Origin: Pegea sp. RAD2-039
Lineage: Eukaryota; Chordata; Thaliacea; Salpida; Salpidae
Direction: 5' to 3'
Assembly: GCA_034620365.1 (NCBI GenBank)
Contig: JAQGEQ010000127.1
Span: 1-64,000 of the forward strand
DNA: 64,000 nt
A program made the position numbers and the translations under genes. The notes below the pieces were generated by a model. The model saw only the letters and a program-made list of their open reading frames with translations. It was not told the DNA's origin and ran no database searches. How positions within the stretch are numbered: the first letter of the stretch is position 1; every line of letters starts with the position of its first letter. Positions 50,001 through 63,080 of this stretch are shown piece after piece.

Positions 50001-53000
50001 CACCAAATTATTGCTGGTTTCTTCGCTATCGGCTTTCTAAAAAAGACAAGTTTATCTTTTATTATTTGAAAGTAACAAAAACAACTTATTTGATGTTTTC
50101 ATAGAAACAACTATTATCTAATTAAATTTATTTAACCTGAAATATAGTTATAACTAAAAAAAACCTTTTTAAGAATTAATAAGCAAAATGACTGATAATA
50201 AATTAATCACAGAAACTAACCAATGAGGAGATTGACCAGATGTCACTTTGACTTTTCTTGCTAGCATTTGATTCCTAAAGAAAATATTTGTTAAAAACTA
50301 TATGAAAATTATTCAAATTTACATTACTAATTTTCTGTAATAAGTTAGTTGTTTCAATAAAGTATTTTTATGTTTTATCATTTTTCAAGTTATAAGATTT
50401 AATTTTGTTTTTGTAAAGTGGTTAATTTGATTTTACTTAACTTAATTCATGAATAAAAATGATTTTAAAATTATTAAAACAAAATTCAGAGGTAATAAAT
50501 TTTATTGGGAGTTAGAAATTAATTGCTTTACATTTTTATGTTCTATTTAACATCAGGTATTAGTGTTAACTAACACATATTTTTTTAGAGTTATTTTTCT
50601 TATAAATTAGCAAAAACACCAAAATATTTGATCGTTTCATGAAAACAACAATTATTTAATCAAATTTATATAACTTGAACCAAAGTTGTGACTAACAAAA
50701 ACTATACATCAGAATTTATAAACAAAATGACTGATGATAAATTAATCACAGAAACTAACCAATGAGGAGATTGAACTCCTGTCACTTTGACTTTCCTTTT
50801 TAGCTTTTTGTTCCTAAAGAAAGAATTTGTTAAAATCTATATGAAAATTGTTCAAATTTACTTTACTACTTTTCTCTAATAAGTTAATGGTTTGAATAAG
50901 GTATTTTCAAGTTTATCATTTTTCAAGTTATAAGATTTAATTTTGTCTATGTAAAATAGTTAATTTTACTTTATTTAACGTAATTATTGACTATAAAAAA
51001 AGATTTTAAATTCATTAAAATGAAATTCAGAGATTTTAAAAGTTTATGGAGAGATAGAAAATAATTGCTTTAAATTTTTTACGTTATATTCAAAATCACG
51101 TATAAGTTTTTACTTACAGCTCTTATTCTCAAAAAATTTCTCTTGAAAATCTCGAAAGCTGTTTCCTGCATTGAACAACTTAAATTTATAATTGAGAAGA
51201 CTCATTTTTATATAAACATTAACTTGTTATCAATAATTTCTCAAAAGTTACACATTTATATCTGATAAACAACAACCAAATAACCAAACTTACCGGTTTG
51301 CTTTCAACATTTATATTCTTAGGTTCTTCATATGGGATATTTTGATGCTGAAAAAAATGATTGAAATTTAAATAAAGTTGAGAGCAAAAATAATATTAAT
51401 TTTATGTTGAAAACGTAATTTATAAAACATTTCTAAAGTAGTTATAACAAATTTATTACTTTAATTTTTTCAGTAATATTACAGAGAATTTATCTTTAAA
51501 TCAAAAAAAAACTTGTGAAGTAAAACCATTTCATTATCAATATTAAATCAAAACTAACTGGTTTGCTTTCAACATTTTGAATATTGCTATTATCACCTAT
51601 GCTTTGTTCCTGAAAACAATGAAAGAAAAATTAGTCTGTTTTTATTCTAATATAGTAAAAACAGCAAATGAAATAGCAACAAAGGTACAAGCTATTAAAT
51701 TGTTATTTTCTTTTATATCAAAAATGTTAATAATAATGAAAATTAGTTTGATTAAATTAAAAATGAATTGAAGTTAAATCATAAATTTTTTATTTCTAAA
51801 CTATTAATGAATGAAATATTAAATAATCTGTAGTATGATAATGACAATCTAGTGAGTTTTTGAATAGAAGCTATAATGGTTTGCTCTTTGTCTGAAAGCA
51901 ATCAAATCAGCTTCTATAAGATTATCTTCTATATTATCAATAAACTTAATGAAAAATTAAATCAGTAGCTTGTATTTAGATCTGTAATAATTATTTCAAT
52001 AACTTGTTTAACATTAAAATTTACAATGTTTTAGTTTTTAGATCAAAGAAACAAATAGAAATGGTAATTTTTCACTAACTGTATCAGGTTCTGAAATTAT
52101 CGCTGTGACTTTGCTTTTCATTTTATCGTTTTCAATCTAAAATCATAAATAAATATTTTCAGTAAGTTTTAATAAGGCAAATTTACATTTAAAGGAAAAT
52201 AAATTAGGTTTACGATCAAATTAGTATTTACCAAAACTGGATTCACCAAATTATTGTTGGTTTCTGAGCAATCGGTTTCCTAGAAATTACAACTTTATGT
52301 TTTATCTTTTAAAAGTAGCAAAAAAGTTTTGATATCATTGTATACAAAACCAAGTATTTAATTCAGTTATCATAACTTGAAAAAAAGTTCTTAGAAACAA
52401 AAAGTACATATAAGATTTAATAAACAAAATGGGTGATGATAAATTAATCACAGAAACTAACCCATGAGGAGATTGAAGAGCTGTCACTGTCACATTCCTT
52501 GAGTAACTCTAATAACTATAGAAAATATGTATTGACAACCATTTTTAAACTACTCAAATATTTTTTACTACTTTTTTGTAATAAGTTAGTGGTTTAATTA
52601 AAGTATTTTCAAGTTTTATCATTTATCAAAATAATAAATTACAATTTTGTTTTGTAAAATAATTAATTTGATTACAATCTTGTTGACTTTAAACTACAAC
52701 CTTCAGTTTCAAATTTTTTTAGCAGCTTAAACATAACTTTAAAACTAATAGTTTAAACAATTTAAGCTAATGCTAAAATCGGAAAACCACCTTAAATAAA
52801 AGACTGACATTGAACCTTAATTTAAAGTAATCTAAACTTAAGATATGTTTTTCGTTAACACATCATAGCTAGAAAGAAAACTGATTTTTTGTATAACTGT
52901 GATATATTTTATTTGAGTGTATTTGAGTTTTATATTTTGTGTCTCTGTATAATTGTTATAATTGTTTAGTCTATGAAAAGCTCGAATAATTAGTATTTTA

Positions 53001-54632
53001 TAGAATAAAAGCGAATGATACTCAAATTATACAAATGCAAGTGAAGCAGCAAAAGAAGTTAAATTTGTTTCACAAACATTAATACAATCAATTTAACAAA
53101 CGGATAAAAACTTTTAAATTAGAATCACAGACAAACTGAATCTAGAAGAAACAGAAACTCACGCTGGAAGGTTTCAAATCATCACCACCATCTTCCAAAT
53201 CAGTCAACTGAAAAATATTTCCCAGTTTTACATATTTTACTTCTACTTAAATTATTTTGTTTTAAAAGTATTGAAAGTTCAACAAATATTTGATTTTAAT
53301 CTGATTTAATTTCAATATGACCATTATTATTTTATTAAAGATGAATAATTAATCTTTTATATAGTTAAAAAAATAAACAAATAGTTTTATAATGTACATA
53401 TTTTATATCAACGGTTAAAATTTACCATTTCTTTTTCTTCTTCAATAACTTCAACAACTGATGAGGTTTCCTATAAGAAATAGAGTTAAACAAAAACTGT
53501 AATAACTTATTCAGTCAACTGTTATCATTTATTAATTTGCATTAAGTATGAATAAGGATGAATCAAATACTTTCTGATAAAATACTAAAATTATATTTAC
53601 CAATCAGTCTTAAAACTACTACAAAAGACAAGCAAGTGTTATCAATAAGGAAAATGTTTATTTAACTCACTGTATTGAAGTCTATAGCATTTTCAACAAT
53701 ATCCCCAACAACAACTTTGTTAACAGCTGAAAATATTTTTAATTTTGTATTAATACTTAAAATTCTACTTTTTAATTGAAAACATAAACAAAACTATGAC
53801 CAAAAAGTAACAAGTTTCAGAAAAATCAGATTAAATTTATTATTTTTAGAACAAACATTTTGTCTGTTACACTTACTTAGGTACTTCATGTATTCCAACT
53901 AAAAATAAAATCATAAGTTATTTTTACTTAATAACAGAATCTTTTAATTAAAAAATAAATTCTGCAAGGGTTTATTGAATCAAATATAATTAAATGAGCT
54001 TGAAAAAGTAAATACTTGATATATTATTAGGTGTTTTTAACATAATAATTGAAATAAATCATTTTACCAACAAACATTTCCATTGTTGCAGGTTAAAAAT
54101 ATTTTGTTGAATTGTACCTAAAAATTTTTATATGTTAATATATGAGGTTAGAATCAATTAATTAATTCTCTAACCTTTAAATTTCGTTTGTTCAAAATTA
54201 CCTTTAAATAAAAATGTAGTTTTAAAAACTTATTATCAGTTGCATTAAGACATTTAAGTTAAAATATAATCATTTAAAACAAAAGTAAACTTACCAAACA
54301 ATGATATTTCAAACAATACTAATTTTGGCTGAAATATAAAAAATTAGTTAATTTGAACAAAGCAAGCTTGTTATCAATTTTAGAATAGTTATTTGAAAGT
54401 GATATTAATAAAGTTAACAATTTTATTTACTTACCAGTTTAAAATAGATATCGTTTAAATGTAGGTGATTCACTTCATATAAGTGAACTTCCATAGTATG
54501 ATCTAATATCAAAATAATAATATTTAAATATGAACTACAAAGTGTTAATGTTATTTATGATTTATTACAAAGTTAAAAAAGAAAGTAATAGATTGAAAAA
54601 TACTTACTAAGTAAGTCTAGTCGCTTATCCAT
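47048..54632 (-). CDS. Novel 27-exon modular gene with symmetric short exons, right copy
   Basis: Mirror of the 34,651-42,249 gene. ATG at 54,632 (MDKRLDLL); stop at 47,048-47,050 in the K-L-stop exon. I checked each exon against the left copy: splice sites and frame are kept, and changes are substitutions, for example HLNDIYFKL for HLNEIFFQL, EEEKEM for EEENEM, LEDGGDDLK for LEDGDDDLK, and IENDEIESK for IENDEIKSK. The six-exon module again occurs three times (blocks near 51,117-52,515, 48,861-50,815 and 47,467-48,556). The sixth exon of block 2 carries the same stop as on the left. Two open copies next to decayed neighbours suggest constraint or gene conversion. Confidence 0.72.
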
Positions 54633-56861
54633 CTCGAAAAATAAATATTTCTATCTGGTGAAAAGATATTTTTAAATAGCAAGACGTAAAATTGCTTTTG
54701 ACAACTACTTTTTAATTATACACTTTTAAGATTAACTTAGTTAGCGATGAAAGCTATTAATTATATCCTAGTATTTTCGCATATTTTAAAATAACAACAA
54801 ACTAAAACTGCTTAATAACATTCGAAAGTAACCAAATAAACAATTTGAGATTACTAACAACTTTGTTTGCGATCTCAAAATATCTAACCTAAACATTAAA
54901 AATTAAATAGAATAATTGCATAATTTCTACTTTAAAATTGATATAAAGTATAAATCGATACTAAGTTATTCAGTAACTTTCTAAATTAATAATTTAATCA
55001 AGAATATTTCATAATTCTCAAATATAATTAAAAACTTTGAAAGATTTACTTATTTATTTTAATTTAATTAAGTTTTAAAAGATCGATGTACAAACCTCAA
55101 TAAAGTAGACAATTAAAAGAAAAACTTTTTTACAAGTGAGTTATGAAATATTGGTTATTACGTCATAGATGCTAATATCGTTGTCAAAATAATTCAAGTT
55201 AGCTCGTTATTAACATTAAAAGAATTAGTTATCTTGATTAATTGAATATTTCTTTTATCTTTCATTATTATCAAATCATTTTAAACAACTCATTAACCAA
55301 AACTCAAAAACACTTTTGTAAAAATATTTGATTAAATAACCTAACGTGATCAGCTACAATTTTTCCATAATAATAATTAGCAAAGACAAAACTAACAATG
55401 AACTTACAAACAGTTAGCTGAAGAACTTACTTCTAATCTTAAGATCGCTGGTTCTTAAACTTTTCATAATCAGTCTCTAGGCTTTCTTGAAATACTTTTA
55501 ATATAAATAAATTAGCATAAACCGGCAAGATTTTGATAAAATTGTGATAGTTTATAACTATAAGACATCTAAGACTACGTTTTATAAATATGCATCTACC
55601 ATTCTATCAAAGTAGGTGTTTAATTGCGTGCTGCTAGGAGCAGAGTTGGTTTGTAAAGACAAGTTTTTCTATAGTTGATGCTACTCAGCTTAAAGAAAAC
55701 TCTAAAAATAAATTTGTTTGTTTCTAAATTAAAGTGATCTACTTGTTTTTGTCATTTATTTAAATATGACTTTGGAATTAAATAAACTGAATAGATGATT
55801 ATGAATTAAATTAAATTGTAATAATTAAATAAATTAAAAAAAAATTAAAACAAAGAAATTAAGATCCGAAGATGGAAAGTGAATACTAAAATACTTCCAG
55901 TTGTAATTGGTGCATTAGGAATAACATCAAAAGAATTTGAAAAGTTCACTAAAAATACTTTGAAAAAATCAAGGAGCTGAAATTCAAATTGGGAACAGCG
56001 CACATACTACGTACAAGTTTTGATGCTTAATTAAATTTAGAACTTTTCTGACTTCTTTTTTACTTGTAACCTAATTTCACTGTTTGATATCACCCAGAAA
56101 ACTACGTATCTTAACCAAATCTTTACTGTTATTAAATATTTCCCATCTTTACCTTTTTTGATTATTAGTAAATGTTCGACTTTTCAATTTGACGTTAATT
56201 TTGAGTTTAATTTCGATAATATATAAATTTCAAGCAGAATTTGAATAATTTAATTATTCAACATTTCTTAGTTATAAAAAATAATCTAATAAATATTTAG
56301 TTATTAAAATAATTTAAGAAATTAAACTGAATTATAAAATAAAGTAATAAAACTGAAAAGAAATTATTGAAGAATAAGTTAGAATGTTAAAATCTAAAAA
56401 TCAATTAAATAAGAACAAAATTTTCAAGTTTAAAAGTTTTAAATTGATTGTAATCAGATATCGACCCTGAAAAACTATTGGTAATTGTAGCAGCATATCG
56501 AAGATTTAATATTTAAAGACATTATCTTTAAAAGACTTTTTTTTGGATCACATTTTTATTTTCAAAAATTTATTTTCTTCGAATGATGAAAACATGATAA
56601 AGAATTTATTTAAAAAGTCAATATTTAGATCTAACTAGAACTTTTTAACATCTTCTTTATTTACAAAATAAGAATATAAGATTGTTATAAATAGTAATGA
56701 AAATCGGTTTTAGAGATTTTTAAAGTGCTCGTTGATAGTGATTAAGCGTGGCAGAAAGAAGAAACTTTAAAAAAGCAAAAAGCTCAGATACTATTTACTC
56801 TAACATATAATTAAGTTGTTAAGATAAATGCGCGAAAATATATCAGACAAAAAGATAAATC
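54633..56861. other. AT-rich segment mirrored from 32,426-34,650
   Basis: Upstream flank of the right copy of the modular gene. A candidate non-coding first exon starts near 55,486 and has its donor at 55,426-55,430 (minus strand). The LINE remnant at 55,860-56,035 is in it. Nothing else is recognised. Confidence 0.4.
55860..56035 (+). mobile_element. LINE ORF2 C-terminal remnant (right arm)
   Basis: The plus strand reads RRWKVNTKILPVVIGALG, then TSKEFEKFTKNTLKK and a stop; after a frame change KLGTAHILRTS. This is the conserved C-terminus of an invertebrate LINE polyprotein. It is mirrored at 33,280-33,440. Confidence 0.65.
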
Positions 56862-57676
56862 ATTTCTTTCTTCGTGGACGATTTCGGCCTTTTTTATTTT
56901 GGCATCAATTAATTGCTGCGCTCTTCGCTTTAGATCAGCTCTTGTAGGAGCTGCTGTGTCATCATCACTATCTTCCTCATCTGAGGATATTCAACTATTA
57001 TAAATTTGTTGGCGAGTTTGTTCCGCAAACCTTCTAATGTATCAATTTTAGTTGTTGTTGGTAAAACAATTCTGGTGTTGTAAGAAGGAAGTTTTGTTTC
57101 AATCGAACTTTGAAACTGAAAAAAGTTTGAAAATAAAAGTTTTTCAAAAGTTAAATTCGAACCTCATTATCTCCATTTGACGTAGAATTGAAGGTATTTC
57201 AGTGCCGTCAAGATCTTCTAGAGGTTTCAATAACTTCTCTTCAGAAGAAGATAAAAGATTAAGGACACATGCGTAATATTTTCCTTTTTTAGCTCTTCAA
57301 GATGGTTTTGTGTCTCTCCTTGAGAACGGAATCTCGTTACAACCTCCTGAAATAAAATTTGTGAGTTTTAAATCAACTCTTATGAAATAAAACCTGAATC
57401 CCTGAGACTCCAGTCGCTTCCTTAATACACAAAAACGCTTCTTCATAAGATGAAATCTTCTTCTCTTTATCTTCTTCAGTCATTTGATGTTTAGATGGAT
57501 CTCCAAGCGTCTCTTGTTCTTGAGCTTGTGCTCTTTGAAGCTAGAAAATATTTTATGAATAGAAACAGAAAAGTAGTAAATTTCTAACCCTGCGTTCGAC
57601 TCTTTCAGCTTGAGCTTTCTTCTATTCAGCGAGAGCTTTCAACTGATTCAGGGCAACTTTTCGTTCCCTGCGTTCT
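56862..57676 (-). pseudogene. ODAD3: ODAD3 (CCDC151) 3' fragment, right arm, broken
   Basis: Mirror of 31,603-32,425 with the same exon pieces and the same missing middle section. It reads RERRERKVALNQLKALAE from 57,676. An in-frame TAG (57,621 region) replaces the GAG codon found on the left, giving a right-specific stop. Later pieces (EEAFLCIKEATGVSGIQ, LIEAKIKK) are present. Confidence 0.78.
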
Positions 57677-57689
57677 CTAAACACAAAAA

Positions 57690-57830
57690 GCACCTTCATC
57701 CACCAAACACAAGATTTGTTTGTAAGACAAGTTATTGACTTGGTGTTGGTGGCCGAGGAGTTTTTACAAGTCAAGGTGCTAGAAGCAAGTGAGTCTTCAG
57801 CATCTTCAACCACTAAAATACTTTGTTGAC
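57690..57830 (-). repeat. Single ancestral copy of the 113-bp unit
   Basis: The right arm has one unit of the sequence that is expanded to about 37 copies at 27,341-31,530, flanked by the same DNAJC13 and ODAD3 pieces. It shows the array grew from a single intronic or junction sequence on the left. Confidence 0.85.
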
Positions 57831-57890
57831 TTATAAATACAAATGTTATCAAGTTGAGATAGTTTTACTCAATTCGAAATATGTTCTCAC

Positions 57891-60099
57891 CTCAGAAAAA
57901 AGCTGTATATCCATATAATCATAAGTAGACAAGACTTTATTTGATGATGGGTGTATTTGGCGAATAGATGCGGCTGCAACCAACAACAGAAATGTCTTTA
58001 TTTATTTATTTATTTATTTATTACAATAAATGTGAAGGAGGGTGCCTAAAGAGAGCACCTCTCGCTAACACACATTCTCACAAATTAGATCTATTTGACG
58101 TGTAAACGAAAAAGTATATGACAATGAAGAATTGCACAGAATCATAGTATTGTAAAAGAGAAAAATTCACAGTTTAGAAATGGCAATGTTGGCGATATTA
58201 TAACAATTCAGCTTTTTCTTGAACAGCATAAGTGATTTTGACATGACAATCTCTGATGGCAGATTGTTCCATGTACTGATTGTGCGGTATGAGAAAAAAC
58301 TTAATCTGGTTAACGTAGCTGGTGGAGTGGGCTTATTAAGATGTAATTTATGTCTTCTAAGTTGATATAACTTGAGGGAGGGACTAATGGAGAAAAAGTC
58401 ATCAAACTGAAGATCAATTAGGTTGTGAATAATTTTAAAAATCAGAATAAGGTCGTATTTAATTCTTCGGATTTCCAAAGTATCTAGATTGAAGAAGCTG
58501 AGACGATGCTTATAACTCTCGTATTTAATATTAAGTTTCCTGCAAACCAATCTCGTAAATTTTGCCTGAACAGATTCGATTTTTCTGATATCACCAACTT
58601 GATATGGCATCCATGCACTGACATTGTATTCAAGAATAGGGCGTATGTACAGTTTGAAAAGGTTCACGTAAAACCATGGATTTTTAGAATTAAAAGTCTT
58701 TATGATGAGGTGGACAAGCCTGATAGATTTTCCAAAGATTCTGGAAACATAACTGTGCCATTTGAAGTCAGATGTCAGAGTAATGCCGAGGTCTATGACT
58801 TTATCCAATCAAAACTGATGATAAATACCTCTAGAACAATTGGGACATGATTTTTACTCCAGTGATACTTTCGTGAATTAAATCTTTTAATGTTATGATA
58901 AGAATCTGAAGTGGTTTTACAATGTCTCTGTAATAAAAACGATGAGTTGAAATTTTATGATGATAAAGCAAAAGCTGCAGGTTTAGAAGTTAATTATTAA
59001 ATTCAATTGTGAGCTGGTTCAATTGCTTCAAAAGATTTCGAAAAGCTGTGTTTACAAAATCGCTGTCAGCAAAAAGTACTATTTTTAGGTTCCACATTTG
59101 TACATTTAAGATGAATTTAGGATGAAAATGTACTTACTAGTGTCTCAGTGATCACATTCTCTCTGTATTCACATGAAAGTCTCATGGTTTCGTTCTTCTC
59201 ACCAGTTTTACGCAAGGATATTATAAACTTATTAATTTTTGGTTTACTATCAGATAAGATGCCAGCAAAGTCATTATAGGACCACTAAAAAAATGAAATT
59301 TAAAAAGTCATTAAAATAAACCCAAATTAAAAAATATGTTAAAGAAGGTTGATCTATTCATTACTTAATTTTTATTTGTTTAAATGCATTAATTAAATAT
59401 TGTTACATTAAATCTAAATTACAATGTGAAAATTCAACTAAAACTACCTCTAAAAATTCATACACTCCAACATTTTAAAATGAATTATTAGAATTAAAAA
59501 GAAGTTTTATAAAAATTATCTATACGTTGATACTATATTTAAAAAGTTATGTAAATATGTTTATATAAATCAAATAACCAAAGAAATATCAGAAAACTGA
59601 AGGTACTTGGTTAGTTCTTTCTAAAGAACTTGGGTTATATGTAGTAACAGCTTTTGTTCCAACTGCAAATAACCTTTTATATCTGAAAACAAAATATATT
59701 AAAAAATCTGAAATTTATTTATTTACTTAACGTTAACACATGGCTGCAGATAACAAAACAAATTAGTTTTTAAGGTAATCACAGAACCATATGACTATAA
59801 TGAAAGGTCACAAGTACCATAGTTTAACATCAATAAGGTAAAAAATAGGAACACTGCAGAGGCATGGATATATATTTAACAAATATTTACAAAAGTATTA
59901 ACAAGATAAGTATTGTTTATATATATAAATAGTCTATAAAATTGTAAATAATAACTTCTTTAATTATGATGTTAAGTTTTACACCATAAACAATAAAGTC
60001 TTATAAACTGATATAAACAAATAATTACTTTCTTCTCCATGAATTTTTGGTTGCATAGTAACAAGCTATATCAACATTATCAGCAATAATTTGTGACAT
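57891..60099 (-). pseudogene. DNAJC13: DNAJC13 (RME-8) 5' fragment, right arm
   Basis: Exons 60,029-60,099, 59,607-59,682, 59,138-59,284, 58,829-58,927 and 57,891-57,980, the same sizes as on the left. The ATG is present (MSQIIADNVDIACYYATK) and exon 2 reads [13 protein letters not shown] without the left-arm stop. Exon 5's acceptor, TAG on the left, is TTG here, and a LINE sits in the intron before it. Only about the first 160 of more than 2,200 residues are encoded, so it cannot make RME-8. Confidence 0.85.
58002..58798 (-). mobile_element. 5'-truncated LINE insertion with target-site duplication
   Basis: The minus strand is open for about 210 codons of the LINE ORF2 C-terminus (DLGITLTSDFKW; FTRLVCRKLNIKYESYKH; TWNNLPSEIV; ending AISKL) with stop at 58,167. 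The 3' end is an (AAAT)n run at 57,997-58,022, typical of CR1/L2-like elements. ctttat at 57,996-58,001 and 58,799-58,804 flanks it and is single at the matching left-arm site, so it is the target-site duplication. The open frame and absence from the left arm mark it as younger than the arm duplication. It is the same family as 10,540-11,820. Confidence 0.88.
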
Positions 60100-61679
60100 A
60101 ATCCACTAACTTTCTTTTTGTCTTCAATTTATCTAAATGCCCCTAACATATATACACTAAAAAATAAAATCATTAAAATGGTTATTGATGAAATAAAACT
60201 TAAATAATAGTTTTTAGTTTTTTATGAATGCTTATAAACTAATATAATTGGAATATAAACAAGGCTTTGATCTATCAGTTTTAAAGTCATGAAATGATAA
60301 AACTAAATAATAAATAAAACAAAATTGGTCCAATGAAAATGAATAAATAAATTTGAAAAATTTTTCTATAAAATTATTATCAAAATATAATCTTATATCA
60401 TTCTATATTCTAAAGTTAAAAGTATAGATTTTAATAAAGAAAAAGGAAAAATTAGTAAACATAAAAGTTTATATAATTCCTTTTAATATATAAAATGCTA
60501 AAATTTTCAGTATAAATACAAATTGAATTAAAAATGACCAAATTATTAATGATACAATGATACATTTAAAATTATTTGTTTTGTATAAACTACAAAAAAC
60601 TCATATTTTTATAATTAGTCTTAAATTTACACAATTGTTAAGTATAGAACAAATAAATAGAGATAAAATCACAAAAAAAATTTAACATATAACTCATTAG
60701 ACATAAATTATTTCCCAAAATCAATTTATTGAAAAGATAAACTACTTCAAAGTAATATTTGATTTAAAGTTGTTGTTAAAAAGTTTATATACAAATATTA
60801 ATAAACAAATTTCTCAATAGACCTGTAAATGAAAGAAAACTGTTTCAACAAAATAACAAAAACCAAAAAGTAAAAAAAAAAATTAAGAAAAAATTTGATA
60901 TTTATTTAAAACATTTAATCATACAATAAGTTAAATAAGTAACAAAATATTTAATAAATAAGAATGAAATACTTTAATTAATTAAATTTACTTTAAACAT
61001 TTTTAAAATTTAATAATTAAGGCACAATGATTAAGTTAATAATTTATTTTGAAAACTAAAATGTTAAATTACTAAAAATATTTCAAAATAGATTATTGAA
61101 TAACTATTTCAAAAATATTTTTAATAATTTTAATAACATGTTAACTATTACAAACGTTTTTTGGTTAAGATATACTATTTAATACGAAAAATAAATTTTA
61201 TTCGACGAATTTTATTTCAATAAAGCTTTTAAAACAAATTTTATAACATTTGTTAATAACTAAATAACGAAAAAAATTCAACAAAATTTTAACTTGTTTA
61301 TAATTATTCAAAATAATGTAAACAAAAGTTTAAAAAAACTTAGACTAAAATGGGCATTTTCATTTGTGGAAATATTTTGATGTAAGAATAGTTTTAAGTA
61401 TTGAATTATTATTAACTGCTTATAGTGACTTTTGATTGAATTGAAAATTATAAAATTCATCAAGTATAGTCAGAATAAAAATTCATGTAAGATGTAAAAA
61501 CCACATAAATAGTTTGAAGCAACTTTTTTAGAATGTAATCCTAGTAATTTAACTTTATAGAAGCTACTATAGACCAAAACCAGTACTAAAAAAACTTTTT
61601 GTAAGTATATAAAAATCTATTGATACTAATAAACACCTTTGAGTATAATGAAAGCTTTAGCTTGCTAGAAGAATATTGT

Positions 61680-62080
61680 GATTTCAAATTTTGTTACTCT
61701 TGGAATGGTTTGTATTGCCCGTACGTTTATTGTCATCTATGATAACATAGAGGTTAGTGATTACATTATTAAAAGATTGAAGTATGATAGAAACTAAAAT
61801 GGTTTCGTTGCTAAAAATAAAGTTAAAGAAGAAATGAATTTAAAAGAAAATGGAAGAAGTTTTAAAATGGTAGAAAATTTCATTACAAAACAAATTAAGG
61901 TAGACGCAGAAGTCAATTAACAGTTGTTTGAAATAAAGAAATCGAGTGAAGAAGATGAAAAAGTGGAAGGAAAAGACAAGAAGGAAGAACTTACTGAAAC
62001 ATGGAGTACTGAAATTTAAGATTTTAAAGAAATTGTGGAAGACAAAGCCGTTGACAACGATGATAAAATTTTTAAGAATA
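61680..62080 (+). pseudogene. Unidentified coding-like relic (right arm)
   Basis: One plus frame reads VTLGMVCIARTFIVIYDNIE, then SDYIIKRLKYDRN, a stop, KNKVKEEMNLKENGRSFKM, another stop, and a Glu/Lys-rich tail (EEDEKVEGKDKKEELTE). One hydrophobic stretch followed by a charged tail suggests part of a membrane protein. I cannot name the family. Confidence 0.35.
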
Positions 62081-62994
62081 ACCTAAATTATGAATGAACA
62101 AATGAAACATGTTAAATGAACAAATTAATTAATTAACTTTAGAGCACTTTAAAGAAATTTTCTGTATCTAAAATATCAGAAACATTATTTTAAGTAATTA
62201 TCTTAAAAATATAAAATTGGGTTTTTATGTAAATGGTTCATTATTTTATTATTATTGGTTCATTTAACGGCAAATATTTATTTTTCAGCAAGTTTTTATC
62301 AATGTCTTTAATTGAAAAAATTGTAAAGAGATTAATATTTAAAAACTATTTTGAATTTTTGTTGAAAAAGAATTTATTTTAACGATTTCTTTCAAGATTT
62401 TCAAAAGTATTAAATTGCTTTAGTAGGAAACTTCGATCATTATTAATCTATGAATATCAATGTCTTTAATTGAAAAAATTTAAAATTGCACGACAAAATA
62501 GTTAATAATTTCAAAATTCTATTTCCTTAACTTTTGAAGTTTTTAACCGAAAATAAATTAATTATTATAGTTATACTAATTATATAAACCTTTATATTAA
62601 AGAAATAGAAATATTCTTAAATTGAATCAAAGTAAACACTTATCTCTGGCATGTTTTATTTTAAAAACCTTTAATAAATTGTATGAACTGAACGTCGACT
62701 TTTAATTTAGTAGAAGGAATTTCCCGAAACTTATGTTTTATTTAATAAAAATCGAATATTTTTAAAACACATTTTATAAACTCTTTTAATATTTTTCTTT
62801 GAAAATTGATATTGATAGCATTTGTTTTAACCTTTCACGGATGAATAGGAATCATTCGTGCACAAAATCAATTGTTAATATGAACATTTTTGGTTACAAT
62901 CGAAGTTTCGTTCTTCATTGTTTTGTAAGGATTGAAATCTCATTTCCTCCCAGACTAAAATACACAATTTACTATATTCTTTATTTTTTATATT

Positions 62995-63080
62995 TAGTTT
63001 CATGTCTGAGTCACTCGCGTTGTTCAAGCAGAAGTTGAACGGTTATAATATTACCAACACTGCTATTTCTAAACTGTAAA
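62995..63080 (+). mobile_element. LINE ORF2 3' end remnant (right arm)
   Basis: Reads the degraded end of the LINE family at 58,002-58,798 (LNGYNITNTAISKL-like, then TAA). It mirrors 22,895-22,980. Confidence 0.6.

Noticed and set aside
58506-58850. 114-codon plus frame
   Set aside because: It is antisense of the LINE ORF2 C-terminus.
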